Shown: positions 47,104-58,531, counted from the first letter of the stretch. The stretch is DNA of 64,000 nucleotides from Hermatobates lingyangjiaoensis (GCA_026182355.1 JAPFBL010000068.1:682001-746000); one strand, 5' to 3'. Numbers and translations are program-made. The notes: generated by a model from the letters alone, not told the origin.

Positions 47104-47150
<47 letters not shown>
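47104..47150. repeat. (TA)n microsatellite
   Basis: About 23 TA units; the isoleucine-tyrosine runs in overlapping frames come from it. Confidence 0.95.
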
Positions 47151-47151
<1 letters not shown>

Positions 47152-47339
47152 CATTAATCAATACTTCATCTAATTTATAAAGTTCTAGGCTATTATTCAT
47201 TAATTCCCCATAAAAGTTATTTATGATTGAACTTCCGAGAATATTTCTTCTTCTTTCCGAAGACACAAATACTAATTCACCTGCTTCATCCCAATTAATT
47301 ATATGATTAATGTATAATTAATATGATTAATATATGCAT

Positions 47340-47425
47340 GAACAAAGGTCTCTTTTCGTCTTCTCTAAGCAAAGGTCGAAATATTGAAATGAGTTTTATT
47401 ATTTTATCTCTGTGTCCTTTTTTTT
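47340..47425 (+). mobile_element. Penelope-like remnant, family 2 type
   Basis: CTTCTCTAAGCAAAGG then TCGAAATATTGAAATGAG and TTTTATCTCTGTGTCC resemble the downstream half of the family 2 hammerhead region (GAAATATCGAAGTGAG, TTTCTGTGTTC). The CTGATGA half is lost. Confidence 0.4.
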
Positions 47426-47444
47426 TAATCCTTACAAATGTATA

Positions 47445-47830
47445 CAGGGTTGGGCAAGGTTGTCACTCGATAGTAAATTGAAACCATTTTATTTCAAGAG
47501 GTATTTATTTTTAACAACTAAATGAACAAGAATAACTGATTAAAACATGTAAATATGAAACATGTTTAAAATTGTTTAAACTTATATCATTTTTACCTAT
47601 TTAGATTTGAAAAATTATTAAAATTATTTAAATTGTCGCCCCTCTTGAGAGACACATGTTTCCATTCCAGTCAATACAGAGGTACAGATTTTACAACACA
47701 GTACCTTATTAGCATTAAGTGGTTTGAACTGAGATATTTTAGAAGCTTGCTTCTGTGCCAGAGTCCTTGGTTTTCCTCTAATAACATTAACTTTCATCAT
47801 TCCCCAAGTACCACCTCTAACCACTTTTAA
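47445..47830 (-). pseudogene. hAT-like remnant with a BED/CGGBP1-like zinc finger
   Basis: CAGGGTTGGGCAAGG at 47445 looks like a hAT terminal repeat. The minus frame from 47824 to 47624 reads VNVIRGKPRTLAQKQASKIS, then NKVLCCKICTSVLTG, where CKIC gives a CxxC pair in the setting of the BED-type finger at the N-terminus of hAT transposases and CGGBP1-like proteins. The following histidines are not in frame, and only about 180 bp separate the frame's end from the terminal repeat. It is therefore an internally deleted element, or a decayed N-terminal piece. No right-hand terminal repeat found. Confidence 0.4.
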
Positions 47831-48121
47831 CTCACATATTCAACCAATAAACATTCATATTTGAAATGAATTAAAAAACTGAATATTTAGTGTTCATGAA
47901 CGTTTCATTTTAGTGTCAGATGATTTATAAACTAAAAAATATAAACTAAATTCAAAAAAAGAAAACACATAAAAGAGATCACAAAAGCTTACTATTACAC
48001 TGTGACTGTATCGTAATGAGGTAGTTAATGTGAGTCACTCCGAAGAAAAGCGAGGACTGAAGTCTGTCTCATTCACGAGCCAACCTACAGAGGAGAGGGG
48101 AGATAAGGATAAATAGAATAA

Positions 48122-48345
48122 ATAATGATAAAACCACAATAAGAAAATAACAATAATGGGAAAACAAGAATAAGATCTTTCAACCGTAACAAGCGGTCTT
48201 CGTCAGAGTCAAAAACCCAACTGAACACTAGATGCAGAAAACATCTGGTGAGGAGTTGTGAAGATCTTAGTCTTGTTTTCTCATTTCTTATTGTGGTTTG
48301 ATAATTGATTGTTATTTCACGTGTTTATGTCAAATCTTTTTATAT
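48122..48345. mobile_element. Foldback Penelope-like element, family A copy 5
   Basis: The left arm has AACCACAATAAGAAAAT and an intact minus motif at 48174-48206 (CTGACGA, AGACCGCTTGTTACGGTT, GAAAGATC). The right arm has kept GATCTTAGTCTTGTTTTC and TATTGTGGTTTG, then ATTGATTGTTATTTCACGTG, but lost the CTGACGA half. The text between (CCAACTGAACACTAGATGCA) matches the start of the inner insert of copy 4 at 43016. It ends at TATATAATGATATATA. Confidence 0.75.
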
Positions 48346-49170
48346 AATGATATATATAAATGCTACCATCTAGCACGTCTTTTATATTTTGGGATTCACA
48401 TTGTCATATGAGAGTTAAGCCATTCGAGCTTAGAAAATACCTCTATTACTCCTAGAGCACGGCTACCCTTGAACTGAACTAATTCTAATGACTCGCACCT
48501 GTTGCTTTGAGATCAGTGACAAGTGAACTAGGTCTCAAGGCAGTGTGGCAGAGTGTCTCAGTTACCTTGGAATTTGAACTAGAACCGTCTGAAGGTAAAC
48601 ACCACATGATACACAGTCCCAGAAGCCCCTGAAGTACAATAGTATTTAGTGTGCATTCTGATGATATACCAAACCCTCCCATATTCTTAAAAAAGAGCTC
48701 TATTATTATCTTTCCCATAGCCATAGTACGACAAATAACGCTCCCTTTTGCCTCATTTAGAGGTAACTCCTCTTAATATTAATACACTCTTGGTTTAGCC
48801 AGTGACGCTTGGCAATTCAATCATCTTCCTCACAAAATGAGGGAGTCCTCATCTATTGGCCACCACCTAGTGCAATACAATATGGTTGTACCGAGATATG
48901 CTTTCTGTTTTTATATTTCGCCAAATGAAGTATGTCTATACAAACAATGCCCCCAATTTTGTAAATTAGCCTTCCAGTTATCATTTGCTGATCAGAATAT
49001 TTTCTATTGGTCTAATTAGCTATCTCTATTTCATACAGTGTATAGGTCTAGCTAATATTAGATTTGTGGAATCATATACCTTAATACAAGAGAAATCACC
49101 AACTGCTAGCTGGTCCTTAACTATCTAATAAAATTATTCTTATTTTAAAAAAAACTAATTCATTAAATTA
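48346..49170. other. Non-coding DNA
   Basis: GC-richer than average, with 60-80-codon frames at 48485-48724 (minus) and 48837-49019 (plus). No motif recognised; possibly more LINE-derived material given the LINE pieces that follow. Confidence 0.3.
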
Positions 49171-49330
49171 TATGTTGCAGGGAAGGCTGGAAGATCACGG
49201 GAACCTAATTTATATAGGGTATCCAGATCCAAGTGGATATCTGCTACACCCACGTCGAGTGGCTAGGTCGAACACAGGAGCCTATTGGGGGATGCTGAGC
49301 AGTAGCCAGCGACCAACTGAGTGTCTACAC
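49171..49330 (+). mobile_element. LINE 5'-region repeat, copy 1
   Basis: Matches 50026-50196 (TATGTTGCAGG, AGGGTATCCAGATCCAAGTG, ACCCACGYCGAGTGGCTA, GGGGATGCTGAGCAGTAGCC). Such a block standing upstream of LINE coding remnants on the same strand suggests repeated 5'-UTR units of an R1/Jockey-like element. Confidence 0.6.
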
Positions 49331-49663
49331 TGACAGGTCGATTCAGTAGGTTCTCTGACCTGGTGTAACACCGGTAATCCAAAGATGGCTCGGCTAAGGT
49401 ATGGTATAAATGTTTTTATCAACATACAATTCCTGAAACACTGAAAACAAACCGTTCTCAGTGAGAACAGTTCCACGCATTTGTACATGCCCTTTTAATT
49501 TGATTTCATCCTCTTTGAGTTTGTTATTGTTTTGTTTCTTTTTTCATAAATTGTGTGAAACAAGCAGTTACCTTCACTGGAGTTACCTTCAAAGTGGAGA
49601 GTGATTGCTAAAGCATTGTTACTTTTGTCAGGCGGCTAACAGGTCAGGACCCAACGTTTAAGG

Positions 49664-49762
49664 ATGGTCGCTGCCAGACCTGCACAGACTATTCTGCCTA
49701 CAGCACCAGAGTTCAAAAAGAAAAAGAAAATCTCTCCTGCATGTCGGGAGGAAGCAGTGTAA
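49664..49762 (+). pseudogene. Possible LINE ORF1 start, broken
   Basis: An ATG at 49664 opens 32 codons: MVAARPAQTILPTAPEFK, then a lysine run and SPACREEAV before a stop at 49760-49762. A basic, proline- and alanine-rich N-terminus is usual for LINE ORF1 (gag-like) proteins. Open stretches in other frames continue to about 49900 (YLHHKPFSGATQC), which suggests frameshifts. Its place between the two 5'-region repeats and upstream of the RT fossil at 50740 supports a LINE origin. No CCHC knuckle is seen. Confidence 0.35.
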
Positions 49763-50025
49763 TGGTGAATAAGGGAGATATTCCCTTTTTTCTTTCTCAC
49801 ACTAAAGTACAAAAGGGAAGAAGGAATATAATGAAAGCCAGAGACGGCTACCTGCACCACAAACCCTTCTCTGGTGCAACCCAGTGCTGAATAAGGTATT
49901 TGGTGCAGGAAGTCTACTTTTAATCTTGTAACGTTAAGCTTAAGTACGTAAGGTTAAGACCAAGGTAAAATATTAGGTATCTCAAAAAACTTATGGGTAA
50001 CATAATTAATGCTATAGTTCATGGA

Positions 50026-50196
50026 TATATGTTGCAGGACAAGCTGGAAGAGATGACGGAAACCTCATCTATGTAGGGTATCCAGATCCAAGTGACTATC
50101 TACTACTATACCCACGCCGAGTGGCTACGTCGAAGACAGGTTGCAATATTTGAGCCTATCAGGGGAATGCTGAGCAGTAGCCAACGACCAACTAAG
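50026..50196 (+). mobile_element. LINE 5'-region repeat, copy 2
   Basis: Second copy of 49171-49330, about 855 bp downstream in the same orientation, with a 15-base extra piece near 50130. Together they look like two 5' units of one LINE family or two nested insertions. Confidence 0.6.
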
Positions 50197-50739
50197 TCCT
50201 TAACATTCTTAATTGTTTTAATTTCAGAGAATTAGTTGCGGTGTCTCTTAAGGTTCCAATGGAGGGAGGAGGATATTTCAAGACGGTGTTGCCTCTGTAT
50301 ATCTTTCTGGGAAATAAACCTCCTAGGAGACTGTTATAGAAAGAATAGTATACAATATATAGTTGGCTGCAAAGTCATGTCCATCCCAATGGTGTGGGGA
50401 AGTTTCTACATCAACAAAACAGGTGAAAAATTTTATTAAATTTGTATGAGTAATAATTGAGATAGAATAAATAAGGATAACAAACCCTTCTCTGTAATCA
50501 AGTTGAAACAGCAGGTTTTACATAAACTCTTTGTAATTCCCACCTTGTAGACATGGATTAAAATTCGTATATGTCATGTGAGTCCTATCTATCTGAGCAC
50601 AGACATAAATTTCACTGTAAATACTAAATTAATCTTTAAGGACTCCTTTAGGAAACTAAAATCAGTTTTGATGCTATATTTAGAATTCTTAGAGTTTGAA
50701 GTGAATGTTTTAAATAAAGTTACACTCCCTCACTGAGTA

Positions 50740-51245
50740 TAATAAAGTGTTAAGAAGGGTAAAGAGGAAATCGTAAAAAGCTTTTTGAGAAGACAGAAAC
50801 AGTCTTAATAAAGTCTGACTGTTACGAAGAGAAAATTCTACCATATTGGTTTACTAGGTAAAGAGAATGAAGGTTTCACCGATAATAAGGATAAGACAAT
50901 AAAATTGTTAATGGAGGTAAACTTTTCTAGCTTCTTCATTCTCAAGAGAAATAAAGGTATGATAACCATTATATCCTTCGTATAAATCATTGAAGAAAAC
51001 TGAAATAATGCTCACAGAGGTGTGCAAATATCTTGGAGTATCTTTAGATGAATGATGAAGTAGGAAAATACATGTAATAAATACATTAGCTAAAGCAAAA
51101 AAAGTACAGGTCTGCTGTAAGAGATTCTTTGACAGGACTTCACTTGAAATCTACGCATTAGCTCCAGACGGCTGTCGCCAGACCAATAGTATCTTACGTA
51201 TTATTAATGTGATATCGAAAAGTATATGAAAGTGCCATTCAACCT
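50740..51245 (+). pseudogene. R1/Jockey-like LINE reverse transcriptase fossil
   Basis: In plus-strand order: KVLRRVKRKS (pre-RT linker), then TIKLLMEVNF (the AIxxLMExHFP block before the palm), then after a jump EVCKYLGVSLDE (the KYLGVxLD block after the palm), then VINTLAKAKKVQ with CCKRFFDRT, then in another frame LQTAVARPIVSYVLL (the thumb xRPIVSY block). These are in the right order for an R1/Jockey-type RT, but the palm itself with motifs A to D is missing between about 50960 and 51010. There are several stops and at least one frameshift. A dead, internally deleted copy on the same strand as the 5'-region repeats upstream. Confidence 0.8.
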
Positions 51246-51249
51246 TTTT

Positions 51250-52679
51250 ACAAAAAGAAAAAAAAACAAACTCTATCATTATAAAAATTACACTCAAGGG
51301 ATATAATTAACCCTAATTATTTCTGATAATAGCGTGAATCTTTATTAGTTTTATTCTTTGTTATTTTTTTTATATTGTCATTTTATAAATATAGCATTAT
51401 ATATTTGCTTTTATTTTACTAAGAAAGTTAAAGTTAGTTCGCATAAATCCATAGTATTATATATATTCTTGAAATTTTTTAATTGTTATTATGCTTGTAT
51501 TAACTATATTAAATGATTACCACATACCAAATACATTTCAAATATAATCAACCGTATTAGCGTTGATATGGTTGATTGATAACTATAACTAATGACTAAT
51601 AACTAAAACTAATTGATAACTTCTGATTAAATCACCTCCCCTTTTCAAACTATTTAATTACTTGATTAACTGTATATTTAAAACAGTGTTTCACTTAACA
51701 GTTATCGTAACTTATCTCATTTTTCTCACGTCGTCCAACTATAACTTCGTAATAAGTAGCTAAAAGGTGGTGGTGAAATTATAATTTAGTGCTTAGTTAA
51801 ATTTCTGGTTAATAATTTAAGAATACGTTTACAATTGAATACTAATTAGGTAATTGAGTACAATTCAGTATAGTTCAAACATTGAATCCTTTTTTTTTTA
51901 AATAAAAGATAATGCCGTTATATTTTATGCTCTGTGGAATTAAAATGTTATCATTGTGATTATGGAAAGGGAATTATTGAGGTAGTGTTATAAAAACAAC
52001 TGCTGTATGCTGTAGGAAGGAAGTTTGAGTTGTGTTATATTTAAATTAGACTGAAATACCTCTATGTTGAAATCGTTTTTGTCAATCCAGTGATAATGTC
52101 GAGCAACTTTTAAATGACACTTGTCACGAATGCCATGAAAGCTTGTCGCAGTTATATTAACCAACCGTGTTGAGGCAATGTCAACAAAAAAAAAAAGGCA
52201 ACATGAAAACAATAAAGGGACTCTCTTTAAATAATTCACAAATAAAGTTATTTTTAATTAACCATAGCATCAGTACCTAATCTATAGCTCAACTTTTACC
52301 GTGTCATTTGCAGCGAGTATTGGCTATTGACATCGCGAGTATTTATCGTTTGACGTAAACTTTTTTGTTTGTTTGTTTGATTAATCAACTATAAGCTGAT
52401 CAAAGCTATCATTAGCAGCCAAAAAATTATTTATGCATCTGTGTGTGTATGAAGAGAAGATTGTGTTGTTATGATATGTGTTGATTATGTTCAATTTTTT
52501 TGACTAATGGTACGTAAAGCTTCAGTACGTAAACAGTTTTTCAGAACAACACTTGTTCAGTTTGTATATCTGTAGGTACGAGTACTGTATACGTGAATAT
52601 ATATAGATTGTTAAATAACGTCCCATATTTGGATTGTAATTATTTTGTTTTTTTGAAAAATTTTTCAAAAACCGATAAA
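51250..52679. other. Non-coding AT-rich DNA
   Basis: An 83-codon minus frame at 51988-52239 has no motif. No repeat family recognised. Confidence 0.4.
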
Positions 52680-52701
52680 AGAAAATATGGGGCGATATTT
52701 A

Positions 52702-52704
<3 letters not shown>
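52680..52704 (+). mobile_element. Short Penelope-like end fragment
   Basis: AAATATGGGGCGATATTTAA matches AAATATGGCGCAATATTTAA in the foldback at 59752-60146 and likewise stands at a TA tract. Probably the last bases of another copy. Confidence 0.45.

Positions 52705-52755
<51 letters not shown>
52705..52755. repeat. (TA)n microsatellite
   Basis: About 25 TA units between two Penelope-like fragments. Confidence 0.95.
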
Positions 52756-52757
<2 letters not shown>

Positions 52758-53455
52758 TTCAGAGTGACCTATAGGTACACAGTAAATAGAAGAACACACA
52801 GTCTCTAATTTTTGGTTTAACCGTCATCAGGTGAGAGGAGATACGGACACCAAGTATTCTTCCAAAAGCGACGGTTGGAGACCGTAAAAGTAAAGAATTT
52901 TAAAGAGATGAACTTGTTTAAAGGGTTAGAGATATTTTTTTTTCTTTTTTATATTGTTTTCTTTTACTTTTCAAATATTATTTTGTGTATATTTTTTATT
53001 GTTTATTATTATTATTTTTTATTTTATTTATCCAATTTCATTTTGCATTTCTTTCTTATTTTGTTATGGCTACCTTTCAAAGTAGTTTTAACTTAACCTT
53101 TCATTTTATTATTTATATAACTTAGTTTTTATTTTTTTATTAATTTTAACATATAATTTATTTTAATACTTTTCATTATACTCGTATTTTGTAATATATA
53201 GAGTTCCTCATTCTCTTAGTAGTTATTTATTTTCACAGTGCCATATTAACTAACTATTTTATTCTTCAGTTTTTTACGTTCTTAGTTTATTTTTCTTACT
53301 TCACTTGATCAGGGCACGCGTGTAAAAACACTGTTGATCTGCAACCGTCGCTATCTCTTCTCTCCTGATGACAGTTAAACCGAAAATTAGAGGCTTTAAG
53401 TGTTTTTCTATTGACTGTGTGTACCTATATCTACCCTGAAACATATATGTATATA
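52756..53455. mobile_element. Penelope-like foldback, AATT family
   Basis: The left arm (52756-52880) and right arm (53310-53455) are inverted relatives: AGGTACACAGTAAATAGAAG faces CTATTGACTGTGTGTACCTA. Motifs: minus 52806-52830 (CTGATGAC, GGTTAAACC, AAAAATTAGAG) and plus 53365-53391 (CTGATGAC, AGTTAAACC, GAAAATTAGAG). After GAA comes the AATT palindrome and A; CTC before and GAG after can form stem I. The 430-bp T-rich middle (52920-53280) has no RT or endonuclease motif. (TA)n stands at the left, TATATGTATATAATG at the right. Confidence 0.75.
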
Positions 53456-54289
53456 ATGTATGTGGAATAAAAGCTAAAATATATTTGTGGGTTTTTTAAG
53501 TTTAAATCAAACTTCTTAACATAATCTTTCAGTTATTTAAAACATTTTTGATAGACCTAAAATATAAAAATCAATATCAATCAACAGCCATACTGACATC
53601 AATGATGCAAAGCTACAGTGTATAAAATAATACTACAAATATAAGAGTTAAAAAGTTTACAGAATTACGAAATGTTGAAGTTGAAAAAGAATGAGCTATT
53701 ACATTAGAGATTTTAAATAAATAATTATTTAATGAAAACTTTAACAGAACTGTCAGCATAAAGGAGAATGCTTGACTAAAATATTAATTCAAAATTTTTT
53801 AATGTTTTTTCACTAAAACATTACAAACCAATTTTTACTAAGTTATATAAAATTACTCTGACTGATACAAGTAATCAAAGTTTTATTAACTAAAACACCT
53901 GGACAAATAGTATTCAATTAGTAATAACACTTCTATAGTCCAGGGATGACTGATTCTTCTTAACACAGCATTTTCAATTCTTTTTTTCTATCTTCATGAT
54001 GTTCATTAATTCATTTATTTATTAAAAAATAAATAGAAAATTAAATTAGATGAATAAAATATGAAATAATAAGAACAAATATACACAACATACAATTTAA
54101 AAAGTGAAAGAAAATAATATAAGAAAGAAACGATAAAAATAAATAAATAAATTTCTTTATCATACTATCTATTTTGTGTAGATAAATTATGGCCTTAATA
54201 CGTACATGTGCTGCAGATGGAGAGACATTGCTGATAAACATTATATTTCTGTTATAATCAATAGTCGATACCTTAAACAGATTTATAAA
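53456..54289. other. Non-coding AT-rich DNA
   Basis: No gene or repeat family seen. Confidence 0.45.
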
Positions 54290-54545
54290 TACATATGAAA
54301 CAAGATTTCACAATAAACATGTGAAATAAAAATCAACTTAAAACCACAGTAAGAAATGAGAAAAAAGGTCTGTTTTTTCAGATCTTTTTTGTCAGAGTCA
54401 AATGTCGATTTCAACTGAAATCTATCAGTTGAAGTCTGCTTGCTACGTTTGAAAGATGTTAGTCTTTTTTCTCTTTTCTTTCTTTGGTTTGAACGTTGAT
54501 AAATTCATATTTATGTAGTTTACGTGTAACGCTGACAAAAAACTG
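54290..54545. mobile_element. Foldback Penelope-like element, family A copy 6, decayed
   Basis: Starts AACAAGATTTCACAATAAAC and has AAACCACAGTAAGAAATGAG (left) and TTTCTTTCTTTGGTTTGAACGT (right) as arms. The motifs survive only in part: TTTTGTCAGAGTC on the left, TGAAGTCTGCTTGCTACGTT and GAAAGATGTTAGTC on the right. The most diverged of the family A copies. Confidence 0.65.
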
Positions 54546-55842
54546 TTTGTTTTGGTTGAATGACTTAGTTTTATCCATGAGTTTCTTATCATTTCTTATC
54601 ATTGACTTTCATTAATAATCAAGATGTTCACAGTTGGTTTCTTCATAAAACATCATCGTAAAGCTTGGGTTTTAGAATTGAATATGATATCAAGCTAGTC
54701 TGATGTTTTTGTTTTAGAACTGTGAATCAGTTCGGTAAGAATACCAATATTATGTGGCATTAGTGAATTGACTACTAATTACATGCCAGAAATCTCAATT
54801 AATGAAAAGAATAAAAAGATCATATGGGAATAATATGACCAATATACAATAATATGCTGTGAAAAGGAATACCATAGCAGGCAGAGAAAGTAAGCAAGGT
54901 CTGTATGAACTATCGCGTAGTTGTTTTTAACACTGGGATAGTGTTGATAGTGCAAAAGATGTAGGTCAACGGTGTGGAGGAGTGTGACCAGCGAAGGTAG
55001 CCGACACGGAGGAACTTAGAAAAACATTAAACTGAAACGCTGAGTATGTGTAGACACTTGCTTAGTTAACACTATCATTCCATAAATTTCAATAATGTTT
55101 GATGATTCAATACGTGGATTGTGTTCAGTACCGAATTATTACAATCTCTATTAAAAAGTAATTCGCTATTGTAATACTCGTACGTAGTTACATGGTGTGA
55201 GGAAGTGATTTGAGTGTTCCCCACAGTTTCCTCAGAAAACGTTATTTGAGCGAGCGTTATGAGCACCATAAGTTAAATTAATACTTTTGACAGAAATAAG
55301 TCAGGTAAAGCAAGAAAAAAAGAGACGGGGGTGGGAGATATAAACAAGACATGTGCAAAGTGCACATAAAGTAAAAATCAACCTTACGGATTATTTGGGT
55401 AAAATCATCCTCTCTTAAACTAAGAAAGGAATTCTTCATATGAGCGAATCCCGATTGAATATTCTTACATGACTGGTTGCCCTATTCAAGCTTAGAAGTT
55501 ATGTAGCGTAAGTATTGTCTATTACCTTATAGGCATATCATTAGCCATATTTCAGTTCAATACTGAATTTTATAATAAAATATCTTAGGGACTTTTATAA
55601 GTACCTAAGTTATTTTAATTAAATAAATAAATTATTATTAAATATTTAATAAATATAAAAGTAAATAAATTAATATCTCGTAAAATCACGTGGTCGACCA
55701 ACTACTTCCTTTAGCATTCGTGATTACTATTGCTTTCATGTTAGTTATACCCTGCGTTGTTATATTAGCTAAATAACTTAGTTATACCATACTTTTTTCT
55801 TTGACCTGCTTACTAACTATATCCTTCATATTAGTTATAGCA
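54546..55842. other. Non-coding DNA
   Basis: No gene. A weak tandem echo of CTTCATGTTAGTTATACC occurs at 55735, 55790 and 55825 and again near 56420, beyond the next two elements. Confidence 0.4.
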
Positions 55843-55935
55843 GTGATGGCTATTTTTGAGTTCGACGAGTCAAACATTTTGAAAAAGCGAAACATATTTT
55901 TAAGGGCGTGTCACACAAAAAAGTAAAGAATAAAA
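55841..55935. mobile_element. hAT-like element end
   Basis: CAGTGATGGCTATTTTTGAG, then TCGACGAGTCAAACATTTTG, AAAAAGCGAAACATA and GGGCGTGTCACAC resemble the ends of hAT-type elements that begin CAGTGATGGCTAACCTTTT. No matching right end is visible; the SINE at 56110-56334 may have interrupted it. Confidence 0.4.
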
Positions 55936-56109
55936 AAATAGTATTATTTAAAATTACGAAGGCAATGATTTACATTTAGGGACATATTTAATTAATTTTA
56001 CATATTTCATTGATTTCTTTTTATTTATTGTTTCATCCGATCCTCTAGCGGGTGATAACGTCAGCCGTTTACCGGATTTTGGTGTGATCGGTGATTCTAC
56101 AGATTGTAC

Positions 56110-56334
56110 ATTGGGACTCCTACATTTTAACTCTAGTGCATTTCGAGTAGGGTTCTTTAAGGAGTACCTGACATCGTACAGGCCCGGGACCGACGGCTTA
56201 AGGTCCTCTCCGAGGGACGACATACTCAGATTTACTCACCTCCCGCGTGAATAAATCGAGGACCAGGTGGGGATTGAACCCCGGACTACCATCTCAGAGG
56301 CGAGTACGTTAATCACTGAGCCAACCTGGCCCTC
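56110..56334 (-). mobile_element. tRNA-derived SINE (Meta-SINE-like), better preserved
   Basis: On the minus strand: a tRNA-like head GGCCAGGTTGGCTCAGTGAT (A box), B box GGGGTTCAATCCCCA, then the body: GGGAGGTGAGTAAATCTGAG, GGACCTTAAGCCGTCGGTCC, CGGGCCTGTACGATGTC, TACTCCTTAAAGAACCC and AGGAGTCCCAATGT. The order matches the SINE at 29650 on the other strand. The minus frame of 89 codons over 55954-56223 runs through the SINE body and is not a gene. The head is close to a real tRNA, but the anticodon arm does not fold well enough to call one. Confidence 0.8.
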
Positions 56335-58531
56335 TTATTTCATTGATACTTTTCATAAAAAATATCATAAAAACATAACATAACTTTTACATCATGCATA
56401 ACTTTGGTGTGCATGATAACTGTTGCCTTCGTGTTATTATACTATGCGTGTAAATTATTTCCTTTTACCTTCGTGTAACTATTTCCTTCACGCCATGTAT
56501 TATTTCATATTATTAATATAATACACGTAAGTGTTTATATAATACATATTTATTATTTATCTAATTTGATCGTTTTATCGTTTAATTCGCCATGTCAAGT
56601 ATGTCTAGTCAACTCTTCATTTTTATAATCTGTTTAAATAAAATATTCTGTTAGTGATTAATTTATTCATTTATTAAAATGTCTGTTTTTTCTACGTTTA
56701 TGTAGTTCTAGCTTTTCTTATTAAGTTTTCTTATTTATTCTTTATAATTAAATACATTTTGTTCCTTTTCACATGTTTAATTACATGATTGGCATAATTT
56801 GAATTTCTGAAATTATTGAAACAGTATTATAGAGTTACTTAAATCTATGTTTAAAATTCATCCCGTTGTTTTATACATGTGTTTAAAATTCTGAAATTTT
56901 ATTTTATTCTCTGGTTTCATCAAATTATGCAGCCTTATATTTCATTGTTTGAATGATTTGAAACTTATTCAAACTCATCGTTTGAACTTGAAAACTATCA
57001 TTAAATTACATTGACTTGGTAATGTCCCAAAATGTTGGCTAACAACCCCTACAAATCACATGTATGAGACATAAACTCATTCTGAAGTTTTCAAAGCATT
57101 ATAATGGTACATGTGTTAATGACGTCATGATTATTCAAAATAGAATTGTAGTGGGTCTGTTTATCTACATTATACTTAAGTTTTATAAAACCAGCTCATA
57201 TGTATTATTGTTAAAAGTTTTTTTTTTAACACACTGTTATTTCGGTGTTCTAACGATTTTGAACTCGAACAAAATCAGAGTTTAAACAGAGATGTTGAGA
57301 AAATTCCCCGCACCCTTGGAATTGGAATATAATTTTCAAACTCGAACAGTAATCCAAACTTTTAGTAGATTATTCATATAGATTAGTAGATTATTCAAAA
57401 TACATTTTCATATATACAACCTACAATATTTAAAAAATATAACATCTTTATATGATCTGACCAAAGGGCTTATCCCATTCCCATTATGTATTTCTTATGG
57501 AAAACCAAATGTATTCTAGATTTGGATTTCGACGAAAATTCTCAAACGAATTATGTGCAGAACCAAGGTATATCTTTATTTGTTTTTTTTTTAAATTTTG
57601 GTTATAAGCCTTCTTTTCTCTTGTTTATGGCTATTGGTTTTGTTTTATTATTATTTTGTTTACCAGGATGAAGTAGGGCTAGGCTGCTAGTTTAGTCTAT
57701 TACTGAACACAAGATATCGGCCTTTATGTATAAGGTAGCGTAAACTGATTTATGCTGGATGTCATGTTAGCTCTTGTATATATTATCTATAGAAGACAAA
57801 GGCGATTTGAAGTGATATCCGCTCTGCGAGAATGGTCAGGATTTCGGAAATTAGTTTGTCTCCTCAGAGGGTGATGTATTGCAAGGATGTCCTCTTATTA
57901 CAGATGCCAGCTATCCATTATGTATCACTTGATTCTCTCCAGTCTATTCCTTCTGCTAACTATCTACTGCACTAGCGCTTAGCAAAATATCTTATTATAT
58001 AAAAGGGTGTGTATCACATCAATTACAATGGCAAAAAGTAAAGCAGCAAACTATTAAACACTCGGAAAATATCATACTTAGAAATTATCCAGTTAAGAAA
58101 TGTATTATTACGAAAAAGTTACGTTTATTGCACGCAGTTTTAATATTTCAAATTGGAATGCCAGAGGTTTAAAGAAATATGCTTGTTGAGAGAGGTGAAA
58201 GTATGTTGCTCTTTATGAAGACGGTTATTTACCTAAAACATGTTATGTTCATTTTTAATATTACTCTTACAATATAGTGATCTCATGAAATATTCATAAG
58301 GCAATAATGTTTAATATTAAATTTTAAGTTTGTAAAATGTAACTCCCAGGATGTGGTTACAAATGGAAGGCTTACTGTCATAAAGAATTAAGAAATACCA
58401 TCCCCATACACAATAAGATATGTTCAAGGGTACAGCGTACAGATTAGCATGCTCGTTTGCTATTAAGGGCAGTAAAAAGTAATAATACTCTACAACAACT
58501 AAGGTTGTCTAGTCAAAAAACTTAACTCTGC
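56335..58531. other. Non-coding AT-rich DNA
   Basis: No gene or clear repeat. A 48-nt splice-flanked segment at 57520-57567 is noted separately. Confidence 0.4.

Noticed and set aside
55195..55255. CTGAGGA on the minus strand as a hammerhead motif
   Set aside because: No stem II hairpin and no GAAA at the expected place; the match is limited to seven bases.
55954..56223. 89-codon minus frame
   Set aside because: Its first half lies in the SINE body, so it is not a conserved gene.
56260..56331. tRNA gene on the minus strand
   Set aside because: Good B box, but the sequence continues into the same SINE body as at 29650, so it is a SINE head.
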